DNA from: Litoditis marina
Taxonomy: Eukaryota; Nematoda; Chromadorea; Rhabditida; Rhabditidae
Direction of reading: 5' to 3'
Length of the DNA: 64,000 nt
NCBI GenBank assembly: GCA_964036275.1
Contig: OZ038433.1
Coordinates: 16,126,257-16,190,256, forward strand
The position numbers and the translations under genes were made by a program. A model generated the notes under the pieces. The model did no database searches, was not told where the DNA came from, and worked only from the letters and a program-made list of their open reading frames with translations. Positions within the stretch are counted from its first letter, which is position 1. The number at the start of each line of letters is the position of its first letter. Of this stretch, positions 44,638-56,746 are shown in pieces.

Positions 44638-47600
44638 ACAAAGTTTGGCATGTCGCCAACGTTGTTTGACACACACATTCCATGTTTTTTTGTACAATTC
44701 AACCTGTAAATATGTAAACATAAATATTGCCTTATAACTTGTGTGTTCAATGTGAGTTAAAGCAAAAACAAATCCCTACAGAAAAAAAAACCAACTCAAA
44801 GAGAAAAATAGAGGAACCAGATGGCATGAATCTTCTATGAAAAAACCAGTTTTATTGGTGATCTTCACAAACATAAACTGCTATCAATTTCAACACAAGT
44901 ATCCCACTTGGAATGGAAGTCAAAACGTGTGCATAATGGATGGATTTGCTTATTCTTGAAAACGACATTTAAAAGTGTAACGGGACTGCAATGAAATGAG
45001 AGTTTTTTTACGATAAAGTTATCCGTTGTATCTCCAGAAGCAGCCTTTCATTCTAGTCACAAACCAAAAAGAAACTAACCGAATCACAAATAACTATACA
45101 AAATGACGGTGATTTGCTATCTGTACTGTGTTGTGTAGTTTGGAAAGTTGAGCCAAATCAGTCATATTGACGGACCGGTAGAAAAAACATTATTATTCTG
45201 ATTAAAAAGTTTTTGAGCGCTCCGTAGTGCTCGCAGTTAGATTATAGGACTATGATACCGTTTATGAGGAGCTTTGTCGAGCACGACTGCAAGCTCATCT
45301 GCGTATCTCTGGTCTACGCACTCTCTTATCTGAAGGAAAGTAATCAATGACCGCTTGCACTGCATATTTAAATCGGTTTGATCATTCACTCTCTTGGTTG
45401 GGCAAATGACGACAATGTGGGATCAACAATAAACTTGCGAGCATACTTTTGTTACTCATCGTTTTAGTTGTGTTCTCAATAGTCAATGCAATCGGTTTGA
45501 TGGAATGTTTGATGTTGACCAGGAAAAAAATAACGAACTTCCTAGCTTTCAAAATAGAATAGAATATAATGGATAAATAAATGTTTCAAGCCAATTTAAA
45601 CCCTTTCAGGTACTCTGGTACTAGGTAGAGATTGCACTTTGAGAAAACTGTGTCCACGACATTGCACGCGATTTGTGTATGCACACATCATTTTGAAACC
45701 GAAATCATGAAACATTCTCAAAAAAGTCAAGTTTCGAGTCGAACTACAGTTTCTGACTCTGAAATGTTTGATGTGGTCCAGGATTAAACTAACAAACGCC
45801 CTAACTTTCATGCCAATTTAAACCCTTTCAGGTACTCTGTTATAGATTGCACTTTGCTAGGTTGAGATTGCACTTTGAGAAAACTTCGTCCACGGCATGC
45901 GCGTTTATCACGTGTAGCGAATGGGAACTGACATTGTACATTACTTGTGAATGCATAGAAAACTTTCATTCTGAAGTCGAACAATACAGGCTTTATTTTT
46001 CTCCCGTATCACTGAGTGTTGTGTGAAGGTGTTGTTGGCGTCAAAAGGGCGCTGGGAGTTGTAGGATGAGCGTCTTCTATGAAGACAAAGACTATCCTCC
46101 AAGAGGCTGTCTGTTACATTCATGAAACATTCTCAGAAAAGTCGAGTTCCGAGTCGAACTACAGTTTCTGAGTCTGAAAAGTGACGCACTCCCCAGTTCC
46201 GTTTGAATGTCACGTGAAGTCGACGTAGGAACGGTTATCACTATCATTTTACGACCTTCATTTGAGCTGTTTATTGCGTGTGATTGGTTCTGATGTTTCA
46301 ATGACCCTTTTCGAAAGTTCAATCAGCTGACAACATTATATGGGCGTGTCAAATACGTTACCTGTCTATACAAACACCATAACACATCATAAAAAACACA
46401 TCTGCATCAAAAAATACCAGTTTAGTCAGAAATCCGGGTTGGAAACAGTTCTGTAACATGAATAGTGGGATTAATAGACATAAACTACGCTGGCAGTTTT
46501 ATGAGGTGGACCGAAATACCATAGAACTACACCAAATTCCGAAATCTCACGTTCTCCCAACACATTTCTCACGAAAACTGCGATTTCGGGCAAAACTTCT
46601 CCTAAATTCACGTATTGTGAGTGAAGTCATCAGGACTTATCTACATCACAACTCATTTGTGTAAAATATGAATTAACGCATCCAATCACTGTGGAAACTA
46701 TTGCATCCTGAAATACCGGAGTCATATATACATGCCTAACTATAAGTGTAGATTTAGTCTGTATTCTGTCCGGTATTTGAAGTTGTAAATGCGCAAGTTT
46801 CGTGGAAAACCTACAGTATTTCTGTGATAAATTGTCCTGTACAGAACAAAATGATGGACAGAAAAAGGAGTCCGGTACTTCAGGTTGCAAGGAGTTTTCA
46901 GAGAAAGTGATGAACAATCAACACATTCTTATCGAAACTTAACGAAATACCTTTCTTGGGATAGCTACGTGGTTCACATCATTTCTACTAAGACTCTTAA
47001 ATTAGGCGTTCAATAAACGCTTTCTAGTGCAAAACTAAACTTTTTCGATAATACCCTAGAACACTTTTTGTAATGGGAGATTCGGATAGAACGCGAAAAT
47101 CGTCAAACTTTTCGAAAATGTTAAATGTACAAAAAGCAACTGATCGTTTTTCTAGTTTACTGTAGAAGTATCTTTAGGAATTGAAAAGACTACCGCGGCT
47201 GAAAAAAATCGCATGCGACGAAAATAGACGGAACTATTTGCAAATTTGAATATTCATATTGGAATCGGACTGGTCTTCCACTATTTTGGAACTCCATTCG
47301 CATATCGTAACGATTAGCATAATCTTCAGGGTCTACCACTGAAAAACTGACTTTTCTCAATATGATTTTGTCGTTTATTGAAGGGGACGAGAAGGAAATA
47401 ATAATATGGTCTGCCCAAGAAAACTAATATACACCTCTTTCAATTTAAACTAACACAAACATTGTATACGCTGAACATGGTCTACTGACGAGGGGTTCCC
47501 ACTGGCATACAGAACCTATATCTCCCCGAAATGCCATTAACTGATCACAACTGTAATCTTTTACATAAATTTCAATTTATATTGATTCATTTCATTTTAT

Positions 47601-47828
47601 TTTACACTTTTAAACAAATCCAATGTGTAAGTCCATTCAGAAAACGCAACGTTATGTTCAGGTACCCCAGGGTATTAACTAGTTTCCATTCTCCCCTCCT
47701 TTAACCAAACGTTTTTTGCACATTTTTTTTCTGTAACTAAAACTGGTCTCCACTGAAAACGGTTTTTTACTTTTTGATTACCATAATCCCGGGTCCACCA
47801 CTAGATATGAGTCATTGTTGATGCTCCG

Positions 47829-47889
47829 TCGAAAAGGGGGCGGGGCCTACCTGATCCCGAACATCAGCACCATTCTGGTAGTATATGAA
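47829..47889 (+). promoter_or_regulatory. Conserved promoter module with altered TATA, gene E
   Basis: The GC box and GAACATCAGCACCATTCTGG are intact, but the TATA reads TATATGAA (47882-47889) instead of TATATAAA. Confidence 0.6.
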
Positions 47890-48336
47890 CAGGGACAGGA
47901 AACAAAAAAAAATGACAGCAAGCGAAGAATTTTTCTATTTTTTTACAATATCACTGTTTTTCCACTTTTATAGTAGTTATATTTGCACAAAAAGTCGTTA
48001 TAGTTGTGTTATTTGCAGAAAATACGTCATTTTTACCACAAAAAGCAAAATAAAAAGGTAAGTTAATGCAAAGACTCTCAGAACGTGCAAAACACATCAG
48101 AAATTCTGAATGTGAAACGGTAAATTACACAGTTTTAATGTCACGTGTTTTGTGATTATGCTCATCTATGGAAGTCTATAATAATTCTTAGTTGCGCCCT
48201 ATATTATAAATGGTTACATAATAAATCGTGAGATGAGAGGATATAAAATATCGTTTAGTAAACTGACAATTCCGTGAACTCAGTTTTGTAACTTTTATTG
48301 TAATTGCAATGAAGTCATATTATAATTCTTCCAGAT

Positions 48337-49635
48337 ATGAAATACATAATTCTGACCCTCGCTCTATTCGGAGCAGTCTTGTGTGGTAGAGGTAACCACG
48401 GTGGTGCCGGCGGTCCGGGTGGTCGTGGAGGTCCCGGAAGAGGTCCCCCTCCCCCTCCTTTCCTCCGGAACATGACATCTGAGGCCAGACAGGAATACTT
48501 TGATATCATGAGAAACAGAAATGAGACCATTGCACAGCAGAAACAAGATGTCAACACATGGGCCACCAAATACGGAGTGTCGGTGAGGTTTTTACTGTTT
48601 TTCTCAAAGTTTCAGTTGGTTTAGTTTTGAAAACTAGTCTTCTACTCTAAAATCGTTTCAATGTTCATTGAACTATAACAACCTAGAGTATAAACGTAGT
48701 TTGCCTGTTCAAAAAGAGGTGGCAAAAGTTAGAATTGTGATGTGTTTCGAGACCTTAAACTACAACTAAAATGCGATCACGTGCACAGTCCACATCATTT
48801 TTACTGAGACTACTACAGTACGTTATCACAATTTCAAAGTCTTCTAGTGTTAACTTCAACTGTCAATCGAATGCCGAAATAACCGTTTCGTACGTATATC
48901 ATTTACGTAATTCACATGCATTTAAAGTTCCGGATTCATACTGTAGGAGTCTCTGTCGGAATGATAATTACTATACTTTACTTCAATCCAACTACAATGG
49001 CTCACCATAAATATTTGCAGGCCCAAGTGGACGAGTTCAATGCGAACCGAACCCGCCAGAGGGATGAAATGAGACAGAACATGACCACTTTGATATCTTC
49101 TCTGCCCGCCGCTCAGACTCAATTGGAAGCTATTCTCGACAACGAAGACCAGACTCAACAACAGTTGCACGAGGCCATGAAAAACTTTAGAAACGAGTCC
49201 AGACAGGTTGGTTTTGGGCTAAAATTCTGTTTTTCATATGAATCTTCTATAGATTACACTCATGTTAAATGGAATATCATTTCGGAATGCTAAACACGTT
49301 TTGAATTAACTTCTTCACGATGTTCGATTTAGTTAAAACATGAAATTGGTGTTTGCAAACATTGAACTCGTTTCACACAAACTTTTGATTCGACTGGTTC
49401 AAAAACTATAGTGTTCTAGGCCGCCGACACTCTTCACTTCATGGAAGGACTTTTCCGACCCCGCCACGGTCCACGAGATGGAGGTCGCGGGGGACCCCGG
49501 GGAATGGGTGGAAGGGACAGCAGTGAAGAGATGGGAGGGCGTCGCGGTGGAATAGGCGGTGGACGAAGTGGAATGGGCGATGGACGAGGTGGTAACAACG
49601 GTGGCAACTTCGGAGGTCACAACAACCAGCAGTGA
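48337..49635 (+). CDS. SXP/RAL-2 (DUF148)-like secreted RGG-tail protein, gene E
   Basis: Exons are 48337-48582, 49021-49206 and 49420-49635, phase 0, giving 215 aa. It has the signal peptide MKYIILTLALFGAVLC and one GGRGGP repeat fewer than C and D in the linker. The helical domain is the same with five sequons, and the tail is slightly longer (extra GGGRSGMGDGRGG-like repeat). Intron 1 carries a MITE (48783-48975). The reading frame is intact despite the altered TATA box. Confidence 0.9.
48783..48975. mobile_element. MITE, CATTCCTACTGAGACTCC family, in gene E intron 1
   Basis: TTACTGAGACTACTACAGTA and TACTGTAGGAGTCTCTGTCG as inverted ends. Confidence 0.7.
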
Positions 49636-49750
49636 AGATAGTCTGGCATATCACCAACGTTGTTTGACACCCAAATTCCGTGTTTATTGTACAATTCAAC
49701 CTGTAAATATGAAAAATAAATAGTGCCTCATACCTTGTGTAGTCAATGTG

Positions 49751-50334
49751 AGAAACTCGAAACATAACTGAGAATTCGCCATCATTTCGTATAGTTCTGT
49801 TCGAACGACTTGGAATAAGTTCTTGGGAAAAATTTAAAAACCTTGGTGGTAATGTTCTTGTCTATTTGGGAAAAACAATTAGATAGAGTTTTCCTAAAAT
49901 AAAAATGAAAAACGAAAACAGACAGAACTGAACTAGGAGCGGTTTCACATGCTTGCTCTCAAAATGTACCCGTAAACCGCGGTGAAGCAGGCCATGTTGT
50001 AATTTGATAGGTTCTCACATCAACAGTATCAGGTTCGGACTGCAATGCAGTGGTATAGAACTACATCTACGGCAGAATCGCACAATTTCTGAAGTTCTTG
50101 CTTAATGGGAATGGCGAAAACTGAATCAGTTGTTGGAACTTCATATGGACAATGGAGTGGGAACAAGAAATATGAGACATGTGTGATGATTACCTCCTCG
50201 TAAAGAATGTACGTGAATGGACAAATATGCATCTGCATACAATTACATACTCATTTTAATTTGTTTTTTTTTCATGTGTTTGAAGAACTTCAAGATCAAC
50301 AATAAGAATGCTCAATATTTATTTGACCATCAAA
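49751..50334. other. Intergenic, no gene seen
   Basis: The end of the duplicated unit and the 3' side of the small minus-strand gene; no convincing coding exon. Confidence 0.5.
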
Positions 50335-50721
50335 TCAGATCACATCAACAGGTTGTGTTCCGCATTGGACCAGTACATAGGCGACATCCGCACTGGAAGC
50401 CTTGGCTCCCTTGACAAACTGTTTCACTCGAGTACAGTCACCTTCTATCGAATAGGAGACTGCGCACTTTCCTTCTTGGTTCTTTGTCTGTTGGTTCAAT
50501 GTAGACCAGTCAAAGTGGGTTCAATCTACCTTTGCGTAGTCGGTTACAACTGCCTTCAGAATTTCCAGATTCTGGTCAATTGTGGAGACGTCGTACGGCT
50601 TGCTGGAGACAATTGTGACCGACACGGAATCCAAGGAACGGCGGCCACGTTTTGGGGCTGGAGCTGGACAAGCCATTACAGCCAAGGTGATCAGAGCAAG
50701 ACAAACTAGAAGACGAGCCAT
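50335..50721 (-). CDS. Small secreted Cys-containing protein, unknown
   Basis: Two exons, 50721-50530 and 50487-50335, joined across a 42-bp intron (AAG|GTAGAT ... CAACAG) in phase 0, giving 114 aa. It has a signal peptide (MARLLVCLALITLAVMA) then CPAPAPKRGRRSLDSVSVTI. The KRGRR is a possible basic (furin-like) cleavage site, which would release a C-terminal domain of about 85 residues. The mature part has three cysteines (KCAVSYS, DCTRVKQF, VLVQCGTQ) and ends PVDVI. The alternation of helix-like (IDQNLEILKAVVTDYAK) and strand-like segments recalls a small cystatin-type fold, but I do not recognise the family. An alternative acceptor three codons later would remove ACAAAG. Confidence 0.75.
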
Positions 50722-50754
50722 GGTTGGATATGGTTATGGTTTGCCTCTCTTTAC

Positions 50755-50763
50755 TTTTATATA
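50755..50763 (-). promoter_or_regulatory. TATA box of the small secreted protein gene
   Basis: TATATAAAA on the minus strand, 34-42 bp before the ATG, so the 5' UTR would be about ten bases or less. Confidence 0.6.
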
Positions 50764-50972
50764 ATATGTAAACATTGTTGTGCCATAACAAGTTATTTCA
50801 TACATTGTTCGGTATGTATTGCAATATAATTTGTATTGGTAGCTTGCCATTCCAGTGAATCATGAAGGAAATTTCAAACAAATTGAAACTCGTCTGAAAA
50901 AAAAGTGGGAAAAGGTCAGTAAAACATGTTTTTGATGTTTCGGAATGTTCTTGTGGTTTCGTGTGAAGTTGA

Positions 50973-51052
50973 TTACACAATTATCGAAGCGTGACTGTGT
51001 TTGAGTCGATTAATAACACAATTATCGAAGCGTGACTGTGTTTGAGTAGAAG
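50973..51052. repeat. Two-copy tandem repeat
   Basis: ACACAATTATCGAAGCGTGA plus CTGTGTTTGAGT is present twice at a spacing of about 40 bp. Confidence 0.85.
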
Positions 51053-51290
51053 GTCCCGTTTAGAGTGTTTCATGTGAGATTTATTCACGCGAAAAAAATT
51101 AGAGGAAAAATAAAAACAATTCTTTAGTTTTTTTCTGTGTCGCTTCCTCTCGCGTCTTTCAGAGGGTTCACCTCAGTTTTTTCCTCGTTCGTTTTTTTGG
51201 TTTTTCTATTTTAATTCTGGCAAGTCTAGAAAAATTATGATGGCTGTGCCAGTTGTGAAGTATTCGAAACCTTAGGAAGCTGTCTTCGCC

Positions 51291-51412
51291 TAAAAACGGA
51301 CGATTATGTGGACCGATCCCGTGACATCGGTCCTTTAAACTGCAATTGGAAAATGTATTGCGGTTTAAAGGACTGAAGCGTTGCGATTGGACCACATAAT
51401 CGTGCTTCTTTA
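51291..51412. mobile_element. MITE, GGACGATTATGTGG family
   Basis: ACGGACGATTATGTGGACCG and GGACCACATAATCGTGCTTC ends. Confidence 0.8.
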
Positions 51413-51467
51413 ATCGAATCGTTCATGAATTGCATGAGGCAGGTGATAGTCTAGACTTCGTTCTGAA

Positions 51468-51690
51468 AAAATGCTACTTCTTCGCGGTTTACGACATGGA
51501 GGTCAAAACAGCGGGGTTCAGGTGGTACGGGCGGTGATGGTGATGGTAATGTCGGTGGAAATTCGGACGATAGCATCAACACTTCCGAATGATTAGCAGA
51601 ACATGTTTGGACAGCGCAATAACTAACAATGAAGATAGTTCAAAAGCACATACTATTTGACCTACACATTCTATGTATTTTGTCTTTAAC
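51468..51690 (+). pseudogene. Decayed third exon of an SXP/RAL-2-like gene
   Basis: It resembles the tail exon of genes A-E: CGACATGGAGGTC, a run of GGTGATGGTGATGG-like glycine codons, and AACATGTTTGGACAG exactly as in gene A. A related 3' UTR follows (TTTGACCTACACATTC, CCTGTGAATA). Frameshifts and stops break it, and no exon 1 or 2 was found upstream, where a MITE sits (51291-51412). Confidence 0.6.
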
Positions 51691-51779
51691 CTGTGAATAA
51701 GTGAAATAAGCTGTTGTCCTCAAATTGTTGCACGTTATCTGATAAGAGGTGCTCACCGATTTCGGCTTTACTGGCGCAC

Positions 51780-51920
51780 ACATTATCCCAATCAAGGTAG
51801 TAGGCTAATATCATACCGTATGTAATGTCCTCCGGTCGCTCAACACCAACTTCTGTATCTTCGCGAAACTGGCGAAATTTGTGATTTTGACTACAATTCA
51901 TAATTTTCCATGGCGTTCCG
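51780..51920 (-). other. Possible isolated exon, unidentified
   Basis: The minus strand reads REDTEVGVERPEDITYGMIL and AYYLDWDNVCASKAEIGEHL in one frame after a possible acceptor (TTTCGCCAG). The composition looks protein-like, but no partner exons or family could be recognised. Confidence 0.2.
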
Positions 51921-53339
51921 AAAAAATAACACCGTAGAGTGTAACAATGTTTTTTGTACATAAATAATTCGTTAAAAACTAGAATTAAGAATTCCAAGAA
52001 ATATTCTGAACAAACCTCAATTTTAATTTTTCTTATGTACGGATAATTTTAATTTTTCTTATGTTCAAATAGAGTATCGTTGTGCTGAAAGGTTCTGGAA
52101 AGCATCACATTATAACAATCCCTAATTTACAAAAAAATGAAGAATATTCAAATTCCCGCTAAAATAATTGGCTCATAGCCAACTTTGCGAGATTTTTCTG
52201 CCTATAACAGATTGATACGATCTGTCTTTTTTGCGGGTCTAATTTCTACTTGTGGTCGGCACCATGTCAGATTTGCGGCACTTGCGCGGACGTGTCAAGA
52301 TTTTGATATGATCTTTTTCAGTTTCCAATTAGATTATCTCAGAGATCTTAGTGCATTATCTGTCTATTATTTGCCTAAACGTTCGTTTCATATTAGAAAA
52401 CAGTTCAAAAACCAGGAACAATCCTGTTCAGCGTTAAATCTTCTGCGGCAGTTTTTTCGACTGCGGTATTCAAGCGGACGTGCAGAAAATATGACGTCAT
52501 TTTTCGCGGTACTGTTGCGACTTTTGGAGAGCGCCAAGAAAACTATTTGAATTTGGGCGCGCTAATTTGTTCATCTTTTTTATCTTGTCTGGGGTGATCA
52601 TTCTTCGATATTCTAGAATTGTTTGGTTGTAGTTGGTGGTATTGTGAAATATTGATTTCGACGCGTTTATTTATCATATTCAGCTCTCCTCTTGCTTCTA
52701 ATTGGCAGAGACATGTAGTGATTAACCATTGACTTCATTCTTGAATCTAGTGGACCTTTTCATAAGCAACATTTAACTCAAAAATTCACTATTGGCTTGT
52801 TCTAGAAACATGAACGGTGGAGATCCCTCTCCTAGTGTGGTAGTCAGCCCTACTGCTATAAACATGCGAATTGATTATTGGAATGAGCTAACGTTTCAGC
52901 GCGTGGCGTATCGCGCAGCGGTCCGCCCCAATCAATTCGTATATTTGGAGCAGTGTATCAAATTCACTTTATCCAGTGCTGTTCATTGCACTGGTTACCG
53001 CTTGAGGGCTCGATTCATCATATTGCTACCTTCTTGATTTAGAAAGTGCATCCGTCATCATTTATTTCATATAGACCGCTCAAAATTGATTGTTTTATTT
53101 GTTGGCTAACTGCTAAACGGCTAGTTTATTTATTGAAATTTGTGTTTATCTGCACTTTCTCAATCAAAAAGGCAACTTTATCAATATAATGAGTTTTCTT
53201 CGCACCTTGTTTTCCTGATTTTCTCTCTGGATACAGATGAGTATGAACTTTCGCTTCCATGCCGAAGTAGACCGTATAAAGTTATTGTTTTGGTTGTATC
53301 ACACTGATGTTTTTCAACATTCTTTTTTGCAGAACCAAG
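51921..53339. other. Intergenic region upstream of SUMO
   Basis: AT-rich. An open frame at 52185-52550 has no recognisable domain, start context or splice support. The region presumably holds the SUMO promoter, but no TATA or other site stands out. Confidence 0.4.
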
Positions 53340-56184
53340 ATGGCAGACAATGGAGCAGCAAACGAAGGTGGAGATGCTGGTGGAAATGCCGAGTACATCA
53401 AGCTGAAAGTAGTAGGACAGGTACATTTCTCGTTTCGTACATTTCCCACATCTGTGTACATTAACTAGTTCAACTGTATTTTGTAACGTAACCAAGCTCG
53501 GACATGAAAAGTACTAATTCTCGCATTGCCAGATTGCTTGTTTATATTAATGCGTATGACATCTGACCTGAATATGCATGAGGTGACTTTAGGTTTTATT
53601 AGTACAACAAAAATGACTTGAAATAAATTTAGATGAAGAGGTTGTTTTTAGTTAGAAGTTTGTTGGACGTTGGATACCCACCATAGGTTCGATACAGCGA
53701 TACCCCGCTTCTCTTCGGGGAACCTTTAACTTTTACTTTAATTTGCTTGAGGGCCCGTAGCTTTTCCAACAGCTGGCCTATAGTATAATTTCCTAGGGGG
53801 TTCTAACTTTTCTTTTGAGGAGAGGTTTGTGACTCTTTCAAATTTTCGAATCGAACCGACACTATCCCATCTATGGTACCCACCTTAATGATAAATATTT
53901 TACACCCATTGAACTAACACTTTTAACTCAAGGTCGCATGGGTTTCTTTCGTTTATTACCAGCCGAAACGCCTTATTTTCATTAAAAAAACTGACAACAA
54001 CACTGAAAAAAACTGATGTTGAGTAAGGGATTCTCGGGAATAACATAGTCTCCGCTCGCGATTTTTCATCGGAAGCGGGAGAAAACCACCTACATAGTGG
54101 AATGCAAATAAAAGATGTGTGTGTTACTCAGACGATAGTTATTCTCGGGACATCTTGGGACTTAACTGGCCTAATGATACGCATTGATTAGGACAGACCG
54201 CAAACTTGGGGCGACGTTGTGGGATAATTCATTGGAGCACCCAATTTCCACTAGTTTAAGATTTAGAACCACCTAAGTTTCAACAATAGTAATTTTCACT
54301 GATGAAAACGTCACGGCTATTTTGTGGAATTCAGACTTAAAATGAACTATGTACGGTTTGTTTTCAAATTTCAAGGGAGGGGGGGGGGGTTGTTCCAGCC
54401 GTGAGGCCGGTTATAATTTGGTCATTCCTGCCGCTGAGACGCTGAGTACAAAGATCGACATTGCGCTGAAACGTTTTGGCCCAATGAGAAGCTGCTTGTT
54501 TGAATAACTACGCAAAGTGACGGTAATCAAGAAGTTGAGCAGCAGCTGTTTTTGCGTCCCACCGTAACGTGGGCAGAAGAAGTGAGACACAACATATGTT
54601 ATAGTGCTCACATTTCCCAACCGGACACGTTGGCAGAAAGCAAAACACTTTGGAAGACTGTTATTTAGGAAAACCATGTATTTTACAGAAAGTTTCGCTG
54701 AATACGAACTATAACTAAGGGGAAGAACCCTTCACATAATATTCTATTGTTTTGAATTATTTCAATATGTTCAAAAACTGCCTTAAAATTTCATTGGCAA
54801 GCTGCCCAAGTCCAGTTGGGAAATGTGTGAACTATATGTATGCGTTGCAGCTTAGCTCATTTCAATGTTTCAGGATTCAAATGAAGTCCACTTCCGAGTC
54901 AAGTTCGGAACTTCCATGGGAAAACTGAAGAAGTCCTACGCTGACAGGACGGGAGTGGCCGTCTCATCCCTACGGTCAGTTCATTTCAAAATTAAATTTT
55001 GGTTCTGTTTAATAAATACATCTCCAAAACAAAGCAAAAGTATTTTCGAGTTCGAAATATTGTTCCTTCATGCCATGCTCGCATAGTTACTAGGTAATAT
55101 CAGCGACACACATGGGGATTTGTACAATGGGTACTTTTTTTCGTGATCCTGTGGTACTCTCACCCCCCCCCCCCCACCGCGGTAGTTAGATGGATTCGTT
55201 CCAGCTAGGAATCTGAAAGATGGGGCGACGATTGCTAAATATTGTCAGCCATGTAACTTTCAATCAACTACGGGTAGAATGTGAATCCTTGGGCGCTGAC
55301 ATTTGCTCCTTTTTCACTCTTTTCCTCAGCGCACGCAGTTTTTAGAACCTGAAAAGTTTGACAAGCGGGAGAAATTATGAAATAATGTTTTGCACGTGGG
55401 TCATATCCGTTTTTAGAGTGCGCACGTTCATTTTAGCAGCACTGGCATCAAATTCTTTTAGCTATGCTTCACGGAATGAATGTATTTTGTAGATTCCTGT
55501 TCGATGGTCGCCGAATCAATGACGATGACACACCCAAGTCCCTCGAAATGGAGGAGGACGATGTCATTGAGGTTAGTATCTACATATCTTGAATACCGGG
55601 GTTTTTGAGACCATACATCAGCAATGTGCGAACATCTCTCCAGAAATCGGAAGACTGATGAACATTTTTGCTTTTGTCAGCCCTTTTCTTGCTATTAATG
55701 AAGATTGCCCGCTGAGTTTGACAACTTCCCCTATGAAAAGCGTACTCAGTTTTGGTCAAATGTTAGAAGATACAGTTTTTTCCATGCAAAATCATGAAAT
55801 TTTACATGTTTACCTCGCAAACGGGTAAAATCGCTGAAGAATTGGTCCACCTGCCGGTGATTAATTTCAAGATTTTTTGCAAAACGGCGTAGTGCTGGTA
55901 GAGAAGCCATTAAAAGTGTATCCACTTCTCACGTAAGCAAACATGAGCTTTTATGAATCGCAGTGCTGCAAATAATATTACTATACTGCATTTAATTATG
56001 CATTTACCGGTGTTTAGAAACTATGGGTTTATTGCCAATATTTGCTCAAATTGAACTTTGTCAAGTTTGTGAAAAAGGCTGTGCAATGCCAAGTTGCTAG
56101 AAAGTATGAACTTCATGAATTTATAAAGCAATTGACGTTCATTATTTGCAGGTTTACCAGGAGCAGCTTGGCGGAAAGCAGTGA
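53340..56184 (+). CDS. smo-1: SUMO (small ubiquitin-like modifier)
   Basis: Exons are 53340-53420, 54874-54974, 55493-55571 and 56152-56184 (294 nt, 97 aa). It has an acidic, flexible N-terminus (MADNGAANEGGDAGGNAEYI), then the ubiquitin fold: KLKVVGQDSNEVHFRVKFG, MGKLKKSYADRTGV, LRFLFDGRRINDDDTPKSLE, DDVIEVYQEQLGG. The conjugating Gly-Gly is followed by Lys-Gln, so a SUMO protease (ULP/SENP) must trim two residues before E1 activation. It then acts through the E2 UBC9 to modify lysines of mainly nuclear proteins. Length and sequence are very close to the single SUMO of Caenorhabditis, whose last residue after Gly-Gly is a single Phe. The acceptor TTTTGCAG lies seven bases before the ATG. Introns are 0.5-1.5 kb, long for a worm. 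Confidence 0.97.
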
Positions 56185-56746
56185 TGTCTAGAATTATCGA
56201 TTACTCTTCACACATTCTACATGTTCCACGTTATCCCACGTTCTCGGTTGAAGTGCAACCTGTGAGCATTCGCATTCGGGTGCTTATAATCTGTTAATAC
56301 CCGTTCATTGTTTAACTTGGTCTCATTATATTATTTTACGAATGTATTATTTGTTGCACTCTTGTGTTTATATGAATCTTTGCTACCGTGCGCTTGTCTG
56401 TGTTAAGTCAAATAACGTCCGAGTAAGTTCATATTTAGGGCTCTCGGTTGTAGAGGTTAAGTTTTTTTGGGTCACAAATTGACTTTCTTTGAAAACGCTT
56501 TTTTTTATTACCCGGTTGGAAATTTCATTCGATCATCTCACTCTTTACAGAATCAAGCGTTGCCATGGTTTTGGATTCAGAGCCCGTGCACTGTTAAAAT
56601 TGATACTAGCTGATATATAAGGGATTAATCGAAATGAGGATATTTCAAATTGTTGAACTGGTATTACTACCTGTAAAATCTGCAGTCGTTTTCAGTGAAG
56701 CTGGCACATATCAAATAGTGAAGATGAAGTACGTAAACTAATGGAG

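Larger units (their letters stand above)
42869..47760. repeat. Tandem duplication unit 2 (gene D)
   Basis: The block 45770-47400 repeats 40860-42480 almost base for base at an offset of about 4.9 kb, and the promoter/exon 1 of D repeats that of C. Confidence 0.7.
47761..49750. repeat. Tandem duplication unit 3 (gene E, truncated)
   Basis: It contains the promoter and gene E. The similarity to units 1-2 fades after the 3' end of gene E. Confidence 0.6.

Noticed and set aside
52185..52550. 121-codon plus-strand frame upstream of SUMO
   Set aside because: No recognisable domain, no splice signals, composition like surrounding AT-rich DNA.
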